NCBI RefSeq assembly: GCF_002135375.1
Contig: NZ_NEGH01000006.1
Span: 112,587 to 176,586, forward strand
DNA length: 64,000 bases
Direction: 5' to 3'
DNA from: Acinetobacter sp. ANC 4558
GTDB taxonomy: Bacteria > Pseudomonadota > Gammaproteobacteria > Pseudomonadales > Moraxellaceae
A model generated the notes under the pieces. It searched no databases and was not told where the DNA came from. It saw only the letters and a list, made by a program, of their open reading frames with translations. A program made the position numbers and the translations under genes. Shown here one piece after another: positions 1 to 10,248 of the stretch. Within the stretch, counting starts at the first letter, position 1; each line of letters begins with the position of its first letter.

Positions 1-2
1 AT

Positions 3-1577
3 GAAGTAGGAAGTCGTGGTTTTCAGAAATATGCATTAAGTTCTGGGCAACAAATCGATAAACTTGATTATTACGTTTCTATTAATGGCTCAACGTATAA
101 TGGTTATCAAGTTCACGGTTCTGGCGATAGTAAAGGGATTGCTGCAAATGTAGGTTACCAAATTACACCAGATCTAGAAACTCGATTTTATTTACGTTAT
201 CGTGAAACGGAGCATGAAACACCTGGACGTTTAACGAAAAAACAAATTAAAGATGATCCAAGAGCTGCCAATCCATTTAATTTACAATATGATGCACAGC
301 GAACCCAACCTGGTAGTACGTGGGTAGCGAATAAAACCACATTGAGCTTGGACAGTGGTGGAAAAATTCAGGCAAGTTTCGCATACCATCATTATCCAAT
401 GGATTTAAAAGAAAGTTTATATCGAACTGATGTGAAATATAGTGATGTCACTGCAAGCTTGTCTTATTCACAGCCTTACGAATTATTTGGTTTAAACAGT
501 GTTGCTAAAACTTCTATTCGAAGTACCACTCATCGACCTAATTCTGGGGTAAAAGAAACGCTACGTTTTAATGCCAATGGTTATGATGCAGGGACAGTCA
601 CCCGACGATATACCTATCGTGGTTCAGATAATGTGATTCAATTGAGTAATGATTCTGAGCTTAAAGAGAATTTATGGTTAACATTGGGCGTTGCAGGGGT
701 ATATACCAAGCGTGAAAGTGAAGTGTATTATCCAGTTACGGGTGAAAAGTTAAGCGAAGATAAATGGGATTTTGCACCTAGAATTGGTTTACGTTATGAG
801 GTGAATCCAGAGCTTCATTTATATAGTAATCTTAGCAAGAGTGTTGAACCCCCACATCCTTGGTCACTGATTTGGGGGTCAAATAAATATTTCCCTCAAG
901 GAAGCGGACCTGCAGCAGGACGTCATCGTGCTCCAATTCATTTAGATAATCAGGAAGCACAGACATTTGAATTCGGTGGTCGTGGAGAATTTGTACTCGG
1001 TTCTTGGGATGCCAGCTATTATTATTCAAAAGTTAAAAATGAATTATTGCTGGTTGAAATTTCACCAATGCCAAACTTGGTTGTTGCTGAATCTAATGCC
1101 AGTCGAACAATTCACCAAGGGGTTGAATTAGGACTGCATAGCTTATTGTTTAGTCATGACAGTTGGGGGGATTTATCGTTGCGTCAATCTTATACCTACA
1201 GTGATTTTAGATATAAGGATGATCCTGTCTTTGGTAAAAATCAGCTACCAGGTTTACCTAAACATTTTTATCAAGCACAGTTACGTATGGACTTTTATAG
1301 TGGTTGGTTTGCAAGTTTAAATACAGAATATGCATCTAAAGTTGCTGTAGATTATGCCAATACTTTCTATGCAGATGCTTTTAATATTTGGGGTTTAAGT
1401 ATTGGTTATCAACCAGAAAGTAAGAAGTGGAATACATGGATTGATTTCAAGAATATAGGTGATAAACATTATGCATCTACAATTTCACCTGGATATAACG
1501 ATAAAGGGCAAGATGTTGCACGATCATCGCCAGGAGAGGGTTTTTCAACGTATGCTGGAATATCGATAAACTTCTAA
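3..1577 (+). CDS. TonB-dependent outer-membrane receptor, C-terminal part (5' truncated by window edge)
   Basis: The reading frame is open from the first bases of the window, so the start and the plug domain lie upstream; an internal ATG at 342 is not the real start. About 525 residues are visible. They are rich in alternating aromatic and polar residues typical of beta-strands, and they end in ISINF, a terminal Phe as recognised by the BAM complex. The text YLRYRETEHETPGRL and the late NIGDKHYA and SPGEGFSTYAGISINF blocks fit the siderophore-receptor barrel of the FhuA/FecA class. It would bind an iron chelate at the outer membrane and use energy from TonB-ExbB-ExbD, whose genes follow on the same strand. 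The substrate cannot be told from this part. Confidence 0.85.
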   Translation, partial: EVGSRGFQKYALSSGQQIDKLDYYVSINGSTYNGYQVHGSGDSKGIAANVGYQITPDLETRFYLRYRETEHETPGRLTKKQIKDDPRAANPFNLQYDAQRTQPGSTWVANKTTLSLDSGGKIQASFAYHHYPMDLKESLYRTDVKYSDVTASLSYSQPYELFGLNSVAKTSIRSTTHRPNSGVKETLRFNANGYDAGTVTRRYTYRGSDNVIQLSNDSELKENLWLTLGVAGVYTKRESEVYYPVTGEKLSEDKWDFAPRIGLRYEVNPELHLYSNLSKSVEPPHPWSLIWGSNKYFPQGSGPAAGRHRAPIHLDNQEAQTFEFGGRGEFVLGSWDASYYYSKVKNELLLVEISPMPNLVVAESNASRTIHQGVELGLHSLLFSHDSWGDLSLRQSYTYSDFRYKDDPVFGKNQLPGLPKHFYQAQLRMDFYSGWFASLNTEYASKVAVDYANTFYADAFNIWGLSIGYQPESKKWNTWIDFKNIGDKHYASTISPGYNDKGQDVARSSPGEGFSTYAGISINF

Positions 1578-1585
1578 TCTACTGC

Positions 1586-1612
1586 TAACGCCTTTACAGG
1601 TGTTATTTAAAG
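1586..1612 (+). terminator. Possible weak terminator after the receptor gene
   Basis: An inverted repeat (TAACGCCT and AGGTGTTA with a 4-base loop) lies 8 bases after the receptor stop and is followed only by a short T run (ATTTAAAG). It may separate the receptor transcript from tonB, which starts about 250 bases on. Confidence 0.4.
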
Positions 1613-1865
1613 TCATATGAATTGCTTTATACGATTAACACACATCTTTGCTAGGTTGAATTAAATCAATTAAATCTTAATGTCTATGTGTAAGTCGTAA
1701 AAAGCAATCATCATTTTAGTTGCTATTGTTTTGTTCGATTGCGTGAAAGCAGTCGATTGAGCAATTCATTTCCTTGAGTTAAACGCACATGATTTCAGTT
1801 CATTTGAATTGGAAGGGATTGTTGTGTGCATTTTTTAAATCATTCCATTTTAAAGTAGCAAGATT

Positions 1866-2654
1866 ATGAATGATGAAAAACGCCCGATCTATAAACATGC
1901 GGTCTTTGTACAGCAAGATTTAGTATCAGTAACAGCGGTCAATATTAACTTTTCTGTTATCCAAGATCGACAGCCAAAATGGGGACATCAACGAAGTTTC
2001 ATTATTTTAAGCTTGATGATCATTGTTGGGTTTCATCTTGGTTTTTATCATTTTACAAAACATGATCAACCTGAACCAATAAATGATAAGCCAGAAGTAC
2101 CCATTATTGTGGAAATGATTAAACCAGAAATTCCTCAAGTTATTGCGCCTAAAATTCCACCTGTTACGGTACAACCAAAACCACAGCCTTTAGAGAAGCC
2201 ACAACCAACAAAAGTAATGAAACAGCTCTCTCAATTACCCAAGCCAGCTCAAGCCATGACATCTGCACCTGTGCTTGTTGCAAAAGATGATTCTTCTGAT
2301 ACGAAGCATGTAGTGACACCGCAACCAGAACCCTTGGTAGAGCAAAAAGTAACATCAGAGAATCTTCCAATTACGGAAGCAAGAGGCTATGCAGGTTATT
2401 TAAGTAATCCTGCTCCAAAATATCCTGAGATGGCATTAGAACGGGAATGGGAGGGGCGTGTAGTTTTTCGAATTTTGGTCTCTGTGACAGGAATACCCAT
2501 TGAGATTAATTTAAAACAAAGTAGTGGTAAAAAACTTTTGGATGATGCTGCACTTCGCACAGTAAAGCAGTGGAAATTTGCACCAGCTAAAAGAGGATCT
2601 ACGCCAATAGAAGGGTGGGTAGATGTTCCTCTTGATTTTAAATTACCCAAATAA
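1866..2654 (+). CDS. tonB: Energy transducer TonB
   Basis: TonB spans the periplasm and passes proton-motive energy from ExbB-ExbD to outer-membrane receptors. The 262-aa protein has one hydrophobic segment at about residues 44-63, a proline/lysine-rich spacer at about 68-130 (PKPQPLEKPQPTKV), and a C-terminal TonB domain from about 175 with NPAPKYPEMALEREWEGRV and a late VKQWKFAPA block. The cytoplasmic stretch before the membrane anchor (43 residues) is longer than in classical TonB, but no later in-frame Met gives a better start. exbB follows after 35 bases and exbD overlaps exbB, so the three form one operon next to a receptor gene. Confidence 0.93.
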   Translation: MNDEKRPIYKHAVFVQQDLVSVTAVNINFSVIQDRQPKWGHQRSFIILSLMIIVGFHLGFYHFTKHDQPEPINDKPEVPIIVEMIKPEIPQVIAPKIPPVTVQPKPQPLEKPQPTKVMKQLSQLPKPAQAMTSAPVLVAKDDSSDTKHVVTPQPEPLVEQKVTSENLPITEARGYAGYLSNPAPKYPEMALEREWEGRVVFRILVSVTGIPIEINLKQSSGKKLLDDAALRTVKQWKFAPAKRGSTPIEGWVDVPLDFKLPK

Positions 2655-2689
2655 AATGTATTCAATTTAATTGATGAAGGAAAGAATTT

Positions 2690-3403
2690 ATGGCTGATCT
2701 TACGAATTTAATTCACGATATGACCGTTTGGCTTTTGATTGGACTTTCCATCCTGACTTGGCTTGTTATTGTCGTGAAGGTCTTTCAAACATACAAAGCT
2801 TATCGACAAAATATAAAGTTTATCGGTGAATTTTGGACATCAAAAAATCTTCAAGATGCTGTGTTAAAAGCAAACACTTCGGAAGGATCTGCTGCACGAG
2901 TTGCTCAAACTGGATTTGATACGTTAATTCATGCAGATGATCAAACACATCAAGATTTGCAACAAACATGGAGTCGTCAAGATCTATTAGAACGCCATTT
3001 ACGGAAACAAATCTTAAGCGAGCGCCGTAACTTAGATAAAGGAACTGCAGTATTGGCATCGATTGGCAATAATGCACCATTTATTGGTTTATTTGGAACC
3101 GTATTCGGCATTATCCATGCTTTAAAGGCCATTGCGATTACAGGCAATGCGAGTATGGACACTGTTGCAGGTCCAATTGGTGAAGCGCTGATTGCAACAG
3201 GTTTGGGGATAGCTGTTGCTGTACCTGCTGTGCTTGCCTATAACTATTTTGTGCGTAAAGTTAAAACCATCGGTGCACAGCTAGATGATTTCGGTACAGA
3301 TTTAGTCAGCTTAAATCAAAAAAATGGTTTTAGAGTACCATCGGTCGCTACAACAGGAACAAAAAATGTGAAAAATATACACGCAGAAAAGGTGTTAACT
3401 TAA
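2690..3403 (+). CDS. exbB: Biopolymer transport protein ExbB (MotA/TolQ/ExbB proton channel)
   Basis: ExbB is the inner-membrane pentameric channel subunit that with ExbD converts proton flow into TonB motion. The 237 aa carry an N-terminal membrane segment (about 12-32), a cytoplasmic region, then the conserved family block IGNNAPFIGLFGTVFGI at about 124-140 and a third membrane segment near TGLGIAVAVPAVLAYNYF. Length is normal for the short ExbB class. It lies 35 bases after tonB, has a GAAGGAAAG ribosome-binding site, and its stop overlaps the exbD start by one base (TAATG). Confidence 0.95.
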   Translation: MADLTNLIHDMTVWLLIGLSILTWLVIVVKVFQTYKAYRQNIKFIGEFWTSKNLQDAVLKANTSEGSAARVAQTGFDTLIHADDQTHQDLQQTWSRQDLLERHLRKQILSERRNLDKGTAVLASIGNNAPFIGLFGTVFGIIHALKAIAITGNASMDTVAGPIGEALIATGLGIAVAVPAVLAYNYFVRKVKTIGAQLDDFGTDLVSLNQKNGFRVPSVATTGTKNVKNIHAEKVLT

Positions 3404-3810
3404 TGGCAATTTCAACTTCTGAGCAAGATGATGTCGTAAGCGAAATTAATATTACGCCATTGGTCGATGTGATGTTAGTTTTACTCATTGTATTTATTGT
3501 GACTGCACCCTTAATGACAAATACGGTCAAAGTAAATTTACCTAAGGCAGCCCCAACTCAGCCATCACAAGAAAATAAAGCAATCACGATTAGTGTAAAG
3601 TCAAATGGTGATATTTATTTGGATAAAGAGCTAATTACATTGGCACAATTCGAGTCAGAAATTTTGTTAAGAAAGCAGATGAATCCTGATCTATCACTCA
3701 GTTTAAATGCAGATGAACAGATTCCTTATGGAACAATTGCGAAGATCTTAGCGAATATTGAACGTGTTGGAGTGAGCAAGTTTTCAATTGTCACACTACC
3801 TGCTTCTTAA
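3403..3810 (+). CDS. exbD: Biopolymer transport protein ExbD
   Basis: ExbD is the single-pass partner of ExbB; a membrane-embedded Asp carries protons. The 135-aa product has the hallmark block INITPLVDVMLVLLIVFIVT at about residues 16-35, whose LVDVML contains the conserved Asp, followed by a periplasmic domain of normal size. Translation is probably coupled to exbB through the TAATG overlap. A strong stem-loop follows directly, closing the tonB-exbB-exbD operon. Confidence 0.95.
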   Translation: MAISTSEQDDVVSEINITPLVDVMLVLLIVFIVTAPLMTNTVKVNLPKAAPTQPSQENKAITISVKSNGDIYLDKELITLAQFESEILLRKQMNPDLSLSLNADEQIPYGTIAKILANIERVGVSKFSIVTLPAS

Positions 3811-3817
3811 TGTTGAA

Positions 3818-3860
3818 AAAGAATATTCAGAAAGATGATTCATATTCTGAATATTCTTTT
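3818..3860 (+). terminator. Rho-independent terminator of tonB-exbB-exbD
   Basis: A near-perfect 15-bp stem (AAAGAATATTCAGAA with TTCTGAATATTCTTT) and a 12-base loop sit 8 bases after the exbD stop, with a TTTTA tail. Confidence 0.8.
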
Positions 3861-3938
3861 ATGTACGAATGAAATAATTGAAGTTTAATTTGGTACATCT
3901 ATTATTCTAAAATAATGCGCTGTAAATGAATCAGACTT

Positions 3939-4589
3939 TTATCCTTTTTGGCACAATTGTGATGATATAGAATTCAGCGGTTCTTTTAAAAGCTCATGTA
4001 TATTATTGCTTTGTAATTGCTCACGTATTTTTAAGAAGGTTTTTTCATCTAAATCATAAAGTTTGAATGCAAGTAATTTTGTAATTTCTTCTGCTGAGAA
4101 ACGGTATTTGATAATTTTGGCAGGTACACCACCGACAATGGCGTATGGAGGCACATCTTTTGTAACTACTGCACCAGTTGCAATGACAGCACCTTCACCC
4201 AGTTTTACCCCTTGCATGATCATGGCACGACTACCAATCCAACAGCCATCCCCAATAATGGTATCTCCCGCAGGAACAAAACCACGTGTATCAAATGGAA
4301 ACGCTGAAATCCAGTCCGTACGATGCAGTTGATTTCCACCCATCATAATGACGCATTCTGCACCAAAACAAACAAAATTTCCGATGTAAAGTTGATCGAT
4401 AGGTTTGTCTAAACTAGACGGTTTATGATGTAAATAACGGACCACACAACGTTCAAAACCTTGATCCCAATAAGCTGAATAATATGAATAATTTCCCTTA
4501 ATGTGAATATTTGGATTTTTCACGGTCTTAGAAATGAATTCGAATTCGCACCAATGGTTTACAGGAGAATTAATGAGTTTTTCAGACAT
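3939..4589 (-). CDS. CatB-like hexapeptide-repeat O-acetyltransferase
   Basis: This 216-aa protein belongs to the left-handed beta-helix acyltransferases of the xenobiotic class (CatB/Vat), which move acetyl from acetyl-CoA to hydroxyls of small molecules. The block FVCFGAECVIMMGGNQLHRTD around residues 73-93 carries the class His, and hexapeptide turns follow (IGDGCWIGSRAMIMQGVKLG, then EGAVIATGAVVTKDVPPYAIVGG). The YYSAYW text near residue 38 is also usual in CatB. Whether it inactivates chloramphenicol or acts on a native substrate cannot be read from sequence. It stands alone, convergent with exbD. Confidence 0.85.
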   Translation of the reverse strand: MSEKLINSPVNHWCEFEFISKTVKNPNIHIKGNYSYYSAYWDQGFERCVVRYLHHKPSSLDKPIDQLYIGNFVCFGAECVIMMGGNQLHRTDWISAFPFDTRGFVPAGDTIIGDGCWIGSRAMIMQGVKLGEGAVIATGAVVTKDVPPYAIVGGVPAKIIKYRFSAEEITKLLAFKLYDLDEKTFLKIREQLQSNNIHELLKEPLNSISSQLCQKG

Positions 4590-4934
4590 AAGATGAAATG
4601 CATAGAAGTTGGAGTAAATGTAGCAGTAAAGTAAGAAGTGCTTCTTTTAGCGAAAGTTGATTGTAAAGTATTTAACGAATGTGAGCATGGTTCTAAAGCC
4701 TATTATTTCAATAAAATCCTAATATAGCTCGGACATTGGATGAATAAAAATCGTTAATTTGATAAGAGGAAGATGAAGTGTGTTGATCTAAATTTTAGTG
4801 AATCATAAAATAAAATGATACATGGTTGATGATGGATAGATTCAATTGTTATGCTGATTTATAAAGTGATATTGATAAAATGACGATGTCGATTTTAATT
4901 TGATTGAGATTAAGAGTGATTTAAAAATAAAAGC
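4590..4934. other. Intergenic stretch without a recognisable gene
   Basis: About 345 AT-rich bases between the CatB-like gene start and the greA terminator. No ORF with family resemblance, RNA gene or clear repeat was seen. It should hold the promoter of the acetyltransferase gene. Confidence 0.5.
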
Positions 4935-4966
4935 AAAAAAACTCCCTCATTTGAGGGAGTTTTTAT
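4935..4966 (-). terminator. Bidirectional terminator downstream of greA
   Basis: A stem AACTCCCTCA/TTGAGGGAGTT at 4940-4961 is flanked by an A run on the left and a T run on the right. It ends the leftward greA transcript and could work in both directions. Confidence 0.85.
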
Positions 4967-4981
4967 ATTGAATCTTTTAAA

Positions 4982-5458
4982 TTATAAATATTCAACATTA
5001 ACAATTTCATACTCAACCTCTCCTTGAGGTGTCGTAATTTTGACTTCATCACCCTCACTTTTACCTAAAAGACCTCGGGCAATTGGAGAGTTCACTGAAA
5101 TCTTACTAATTTTAAAATCAGCTTCGTCATCACCGACAATTTTATAGGTTTTTCGCTCTTCAGTATCTAGGTTTTCAATCGTTACCGTTACGCCAAAAAC
5201 AACGCGACCATTTTGCTCAAGTTCTTTAATATCGATCACTTGGCATGCGCCTAATTTCCCTTCAATATCTTGAACGCGTCCTTCGCAGAAACCTTGTTGC
5301 TCACGGGCAGCATGATATTCAGCATTTTCCTTTAAATCCCCATGTTCACGCGCTTCAGCAATCGCTGCTATAATGCGTGGACGATCAACTGTTTTCAATT
5401 GGTGTAATTCTTTCTCCAAGGCAATTTTGCCTTCTGGAGTCATAGGATAACGTTGCAT
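4982..5458 (-). CDS. greA: Transcription elongation factor GreA
   Basis: GreA enters the RNA polymerase secondary channel and stimulates cleavage of backtracked RNA. The 158 aa match family length. They show the N-terminal coiled coil with [17 protein letters not shown] and the acidic tip ([20 protein letters not shown], about residues 35-54), then the C-terminal domain with [16 protein letters not shown] text (here [16 protein letters not shown]). It lies downstream of carB on the same strand, with a terminator-like stem in between, so it may be only partly co-transcribed. Confidence 0.97.
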   Translation of the reverse strand: MQRYPMTPEGKIALEKELHQLKTVDRPRIIAAIAEAREHGDLKENAEYHAAREQQGFCEGRVQDIEGKLGACQVIDIKELEQNGRVVFGVTVTIENLDTEERKTYKIVGDDEADFKISKISVNSPIARGLLGKSEGDEVKITTPQGEVEYEIVNVEYL

Positions 5459-5502
5459 TGTTGTCCCTCAAGTTAAGTATTAAAAATAGATTGTTTATAA
5501 AT

Positions 5503-5533
5503 GAAAAAATCCCGCCACCGATAAGGTGACGGG
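5503..5533 (-). terminator. Terminator between carB and greA
   Basis: CCCG-C-CACC (5511-5519) pairs with GGTG-A-CGGG (5525-5533). On the minus strand the stem is followed by a run of T residues, so it should end most carAB transcripts before greA. Confidence 0.75.
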
Positions 5534-5550
5534 ACTTATCGGGAAATGAG

Positions 5551-8500
5551 TTAGCCTTTAGTAAGATCTTGCAATCTGTATACATCCATTGGTAATTGAA
5601 TCGCTAAAGCAAGGCATACAGCATCAGCGCCGTTCAAAGTCGTCGTATGATACACTTTGCCTTGAAGGGCTGAACGACGAATTGAAAATGAATCTTGTTG
5701 AGCTTGTTTACCTTCGGTTGTATTAATAATGAGGTGAATTTCATCATTTTTCAAGCGGTCAACGATATTTGGACGCCCTTCAGTGACTTTATTTACACGT
5801 TCACACTCAATACCCGCAGCTTTAATGAAATCATAAGTACCGCCAGTTGCAATGACTTTGAAGCCAAAATCAACCAGTTGCTTCGCAATACCAACAGCAC
5901 GTGGTTTATCTGAATCACGAACAGAGATAAATGCGTGTTTCACTTCACCTTCTGTTGGTTTGCCAGGTAAGCGTTCGTTTGAGCCTAATACCGCTTTATA
6001 GAATGCTTCACCAAATGATTTACCAACACCCATCACTTCACCTGTAGATTTCATCTCAGGTCCAAGAATTGGATCAACACCAGGGAACTTGTTGAATGGG
6101 AAAACAGCTTCTTTTACGGAGAAATGCTCAGGAATAATTTCTGTCGTAAAGCCTTGAGACTCTAAAGATTGACCCGCCATACAACGTGCCGCAACTTTCG
6201 CTAAAGATTCGCCAATACATTTAGAAACAAATGGAACTGTACGAGATGCACGTGGGTTGACTTCTAAGATGTAAACATCATCACCTTTGACAGCAAACTG
6301 TACATTCATTAAGCCGATAACGCCAAGTTCTTTTGCCATAGCAATGGTTTGGCGACGCATTTCATCCTGTACTTCTTGAGATAAAGAATAAGGTGGAATT
6401 GAACATGCAGAATCACCTGAGTGAATACCTGCTTGTTCAATATGCTGCATAATTCCGCCAATGACAACATCTTTACCATCAGATACACAGTCTACATCGA
6501 CTTCAATAGCATCATCAAGGAAACGATCCAGAAGAACTGGTGCTTCATTTGAAGCTTGAACAGCATCACGTAAATAGCGTTTCAATTCATCATCGTTATA
6601 TACGATTTCCATTGCACGTCCACCCAGTACATAAGAAGGGCGAACAACGAGTGGATAACCAACTTTAGATGCTTCAGCCATACCTTCTTCAGCAGATTTA
6701 ACAATGCTGTTGTTTGGTTGACGAAGTTGTAAACGTTGAATCATTTGTTGGAAACGTTCACGGTCTTCTGCACGATCAATCGCATCTGGTGATGTACCAA
6801 TAATTGGCGCACCAGCTTCTTCTAACGCACGAGCCAACTTAAGTGGTGTTTGTCCACCATACTGTACAATAATGCCTTTTGGCTTTTCAGTACGTACAAT
6901 TTCTAAAACATCTTCTAAGGTAATCGGTTCAAAGTATAAGCGATCTGAAATATCATAGTCTGTTGAAACTGTTTCAGGGTTACAGTTCACCATGATGGTT
7001 TCGTAACCATCTTCACGCATTGCAAGAGCTGCATGTACACAGCAATAATCGAACTCAATGCCTTGGCCAATACGGTTCGGACCACCGCCAATTACCATGA
7101 TTTTGTCTTTTTCAGACGGATTAGCTTCACATTCTTCATCGTAAGTTGAATACATATAAGCTGTATCAGATTCAAACTCTGCAGCACATGTATCAACACG
7201 TTTGTAAACTGGTGTAACACCTAAGTTCCAACGATGTTTACGGAATTGTTTTTGTGAAATTCCCATCAAATTGGCAATACGAAGATCTGACAAACCTTTA
7301 CGTTTGAATGAGCGAATATTTACTGCATTCAAATCACCAAAACCTAGCGTTTTGATTTCATTTTCAGTTTTAATAATATCTTCGATTTGGATTAAGAACC
7401 ATTTGTCAATTTTTGTCGCTTGGAAGACTTCATCTAATGTAAAGCCATGACGGAATGCATCCGCAACATACCAAATACGTTCTGGTCCTGGAACTTTCAG
7501 TTCAACAAGAATTTTTTCACGAGCACCTTCCGTGCCTAATGCAATTTTCTCATCAAAGCCACAAGCACCTACTTCAAGACCACGAAGCGCTTTATTGATT
7601 GACTCTTGGAAGTTACGACCAATGGCCATTACTTCACCTACAGATTTCATCTGTGTGGTTAACGTTGCGTCAGCTTGAGGGAATTTCTCAAAGTTAAAGC
7701 GAGGAATTTTAGTAACAACGTAATCAATTGATGGTTCAAATGATGCTGGTGTTGTACCACCCGTAATATCATTTTTTAACTCATCTAAGGTATAACCAAC
7801 AGCCAGTTTTGCTGCAATTTTTGCAATTGGGAAACCCGTTGCTTTCGATGCAAGCGCAGATGAACGAGAAACACGAGGGTTCATCTCAATGATGACCATA
7901 CGACCATCGACTGGATTGATACCAAATTGAACGTTAGAGCCACCAGTTTCAACACCAATTTCACGCAGCACTGCTAAAGATGCATTACGCATCAATTGAT
8001 ATTCTTTATCTGTCAGTGTTTGAGCAGGCGCAACAGTGATCGAGTCACCTGTATGTACGCCCATTGGGTCAAAGTTTTCAATCGCACATACAATAATGCA
8101 GTTGTCGTTTTTATCACGTACAACTTCCATTTCATATTCTTTCCAACCAATCAGTGATTCATCAATCAATAACTGTTTTGTTGGAGAAAGATCGAAACCA
8201 CGTTCACAGATTTCAATGAATTCTTCTTTATTATAGGCAATACCGCCACCAGAACCACCCATGGTGAATGAAGGGCGGATAATGACAGGGAATCCGAAAC
8301 GTGCTTGAATTTCTAACGCTTCTTCCATTGATTCTGCGATATCTGCTTTTGGACATTCCAAACCAATTTTTCGCATTGCAATATCAAAAAGTTTACGATC
8401 TTCAGCTTTTTCAATCGCTTCCTTTGTTGCACCAATTAGTTCAACATTATATTTTTTTAAAATCCCATGCTCATCAAGCGCAAGAGCACAGTTCAAAGCA

Positions 8501-8781
8501 GTTTGACCACCCATAGTTGGGAGAATAGCATCTGGACGTTCTTTTTCAATGATTTGCGCAACAGTTTGCCAAGTAATTGGCTCAATGTATGTTGCATCTG
8601 CCATTGTTGGGTCAGTCATGATTGTTGCAGGGTTAGAGTTTACCAAAATAACGCGGTAACCCTCTTCACGCAATGCTTTACAAGCCTGAGCACCTGAATA
8701 GTCAAACTCGCATGCTTGACCGATAACAATAGGACCTGCACCAATAATTAAGATGCTTTTAATATCCGTACGCTTTGGCAT
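5551..8781 (-). CDS. carB: Carbamoyl-phosphate synthase large subunit
   Basis: CarB makes carbamoyl phosphate from ammonia, bicarbonate and 2 ATP, feeding pyrimidine and arginine synthesis. The 1076-aa length is standard. It has two homologous ATP-grasp halves: the first starts with [20 protein letters not shown] and includes [14 protein letters not shown]; the second starts near 560 with [20 protein letters not shown] and includes [16 protein letters not shown]-terminal methylglyoxal-synthase-like regulatory domain carries [15 protein letters not shown]. carA lies 14 bases upstream on the same strand. Confidence 0.99.
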   Translation of the reverse strand: MPKRTDIKSILIIGAGPIVIGQACEFDYSGAQACKALREEGYRVILVNSNPATIMTDPTMADATYIEPITWQTVAQIIEKERPDAILPTMGGQTALNCALALDEHGILKKYNVELIGATKEAIEKAEDRKLFDIAMRKIGLECPKADIAESMEEALEIQARFGFPVIIRPSFTMGGSGGGIAYNKEEFIEICERGFDLSPTKQLLIDESLIGWKEYEMEVVRDKNDNCIIVCAIENFDPMGVHTGDSITVAPAQTLTDKEYQLMRNASLAVLREIGVETGGSNVQFGINPVDGRMVIIEMNPRVSRSSALASKATGFPIAKIAAKLAVGYTLDELKNDITGGTTPASFEPSIDYVVTKIPRFNFEKFPQADATLTTQMKSVGEVMAIGRNFQESINKALRGLEVGACGFDEKIALGTEGAREKILVELKVPGPERIWYVADAFRHGFTLDEVFQATKIDKWFLIQIEDIIKTENEIKTLGFGDLNAVNIRSFKRKGLSDLRIANLMGISQKQFRKHRWNLGVTPVYKRVDTCAAEFESDTAYMYSTYDEECEANPSEKDKIMVIGGGPNRIGQGIEFDYCCVHAALAMREDGYETIMVNCNPETVSTDYDISDRLYFEPITLEDVLEIVRTEKPKGIIVQYGGQTPLKLARALEEAGAPIIGTSPDAIDRAEDRERFQQMIQRLQLRQPNNSIVKSAEEGMAEASKVGYPLVVRPSYVLGGRAMEIVYNDDELKRYLRDAVQASNEAPVLLDRFLDDAIEVDVDCVSDGKDVVIGGIMQHIEQAGIHSGDSACSIPPYSLSQEVQDEMRRQTIAMAKELGVIGLMNVQFAVKGDDVYILEVNPRASRTVPFVSKCIGESLAKVAARCMAGQSLESQGFTTEIIPEHFSVKEAVFPFNKFPGVDPILGPEMKSTGEVMGVGKSFGEAFYKAVLGSNERLPGKPTEGEVKHAFISVRDSDKPRAVGIAKQLVDFGFKVIATGGTYDFIKAAGIECERVNKVTEGRPNIVDRLKNDEIHLIINTTEGKQAQQDSFSIRRSALQGKVYHTTTLNGADAVCLALAIQLPMDVYRLQDLTKG

Positions 8782-8795
8782 GATGTGCTCCTTAA

Positions 8796-9938
8796 TTACT
8801 TCTTAGATGCTTCGATAAGTTCGATGAAATGATCGAACAACGGGGCGCAATCGTGTGGACCAGGGCTTGCCTCAGGATGACCTTGGAAGCTAAATGCAGG
8901 CTTATCTGTACGATGAATCCCTTGTAGAGTTTGATCGAATAAAGATTTATGCGTAGCTTTTAGGTTTGCAGGTAAAGTTTCAGCATCAACCGCAAAACCA
9001 TGGTTTTGAGAAGTAATCATCACTGTACCTTCTTCAAGGTTTTGTACAGGATGGTTTGCACCATGATGCCCGTGAGGCATTTTTACTGTTTTAGCACCAG
9101 ATGCTAAAGCCAATATTTGATGTCCTAGGCAAATTCCAAATACGGGAATATTACGTGCATCTTCTACAATTGTTTTTACAGCTTCAATTGCATAATCACA
9201 TGCTGCAGGGTCGCCAGGACCATTTGACAAGAAAATGCCATCTGGATTCAAGGCAAGTACTTTTTCTGCAGGAGTTTGTGCAGGAACCACTGTAAGTTTA
9301 CAACCGCGGTCTGCAAGCATACGTAAGATGTTGGTTTTGACACCATAATCATATGCAACAATGTGATATTTAAGTTCAGGTTGAGAAAAGCCTTTGCCTA
9401 GACTCCAAGATCCTTCAGTCCATTCAAAGCCGTTTGGATCACAACATTCTTTAGCTAAATCTAGACCATTGAGACCGCCAAAAGCGCGTGCTTTTTCAAT
9501 TGCTTGTTCTTCAGTGATATTTTCACCTGCAAGAATGCAACCATTTTGTGCGCCTTTGTCGCGTAAGATACGTGTGAGTTTACGCGTATCAATATCAGCA
9601 ATAGCAACGACATTGTGTTCTTTTAAGTAATCAGCTAAAGACTGAGTTGCACGGAAATTGCTATGCAATAAAGGGAGGTCACGAATAATTAAACCGTTTG
9701 CCCATACTTTATGAATCTGACCAGATTCAGCATCTTCTTGATTGCAACCCGTGTTACCAATATGCGGGTAAGTTAATGTCACAAGCTGTTGTGCATAACT
9801 TGGATCAGTCAAAATTTCTTGATAGCCAGTCATGGCAGTGTTGAAAACGACTTCACCAGTCGTACTACCCGATGCGCCAATAGAAGTACCTTTAAAGGTT
9901 GTTCCGTCGGCAAGGGCTAAAATTGCTGGGGTGCTCAA
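8796..9938 (-). CDS. carA: Carbamoyl-phosphate synthase small (glutaminase) subunit
   Basis: CarA hydrolyses glutamine and channels ammonia to CarB. The 380 aa contain an N-terminal CPSase domain ([20 protein letters not shown]) and a class I amidotransferase domain with the nucleophile-elbow motif [14 protein letters not shown] (catalytic Cys) and the late [13 protein letters not shown] (His/Glu). The start is TTG: the frame opens [12 protein letters not shown], and a well-placed AGGAG lies 8 bases upstream of TTG. An apparent leader with a terminator-like hairpin precedes the gene. Confidence 0.98.
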   Translation of the reverse strand: MSTPAILALADGTTFKGTSIGASGSTTGEVVFNTAMTGYQEILTDPSYAQQLVTLTYPHIGNTGCNQEDAESGQIHKVWANGLIIRDLPLLHSNFRATQSLADYLKEHNVVAIADIDTRKLTRILRDKGAQNGCILAGENITEEQAIEKARAFGGLNGLDLAKECCDPNGFEWTEGSWSLGKGFSQPELKYHIVAYDYGVKTNILRMLADRGCKLTVVPAQTPAEKVLALNPDGIFLSNGPGDPAACDYAIEAVKTIVEDARNIPVFGICLGHQILALASGAKTVKMPHGHHGANHPVQNLEEGTVMITSQNHGFAVDAETLPANLKATHKSLFDQTLQGIHRTDKPAFSFQGHPEASPGPHDCAPLFDHFIELIEASKK

Positions 9939-9999
9939 ACCAAAGCTCCTGAAATTTAGGCTGTAAAAAAGCGAGAAGACGAAAAAAAAGGAAGGCCAT
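9892..9999 (-). CDS. Possible 35-aa carAB leader peptide
   Basis: An ATG at 9999-9997 follows an AAGGAGGG sequence and opens a 35-codon frame overlapping the carA start. It begins [11 protein letters not shown] and contains a run of eight T residues (TTC CTT TTT TTT) inside the leader hairpin. It would be translated between the promoter and carA, the arrangement used in pyrimidine (UTP-sensing) attenuation as described for the enterobacterial pyrBI leader. That this small frame is translated is inference. Confidence 0.4.
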   Translation of the reverse strand: MAFLFFRLLAFLQPKFQELWFEHPSNFSPCRRNNL

Positions 10000-10031
10000 T
10001 ATTTAAACCTACCCTCCTTATGTCTGCTCGC
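9965..10031 (-). promoter_or_regulatory. carAB leader hairpin (putative transcription attenuator)
   Basis: On the minus strand, GCGAGCAGAC (10031-10022) can pair with GTCTTCTCGC (9980-9971), one mismatch in ten. An inner stem pairs AAGGAGG (10019-10013) with CCTTCCTT (9995-9988). The outer stem is followed at once by TTTTTT (9970-9965). This is a complete intrinsic-terminator shape lying between a good promoter and the carA start codon, so it probably controls read-through into carAB. Confidence 0.6.
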
Positions 10032-10047
10032 TTGAACTTAACAGCGC

Positions 10048-10076
10048 ATTATACGCAGACTCTTCTGAAAAGTCCA
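10048..10076 (-). promoter_or_regulatory. carAB promoter
   Basis: On the minus strand, TGGACT (-35, 10076-10071), a 17-base spacer and a perfect TATAAT (-10, 10053-10048) point towards carA. Transcription would begin near 10041, just before the leader hairpin. Confidence 0.75.
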
Positions 10077-10248
10077 TGAAAAATGCAATGAATATATAAG
10101 ATAAATGGCTTGAATTTTGCTTAAAGATTGATAGATTGATTTTTTGCCAATAAATGTAAGCAAATAATAATTGTCAGACAAATCAAAAATTAAATTTTAT
10201 CGAAATAGATTAATATCTTAGCAAATTAACATAAACAGAGGCATAAAA

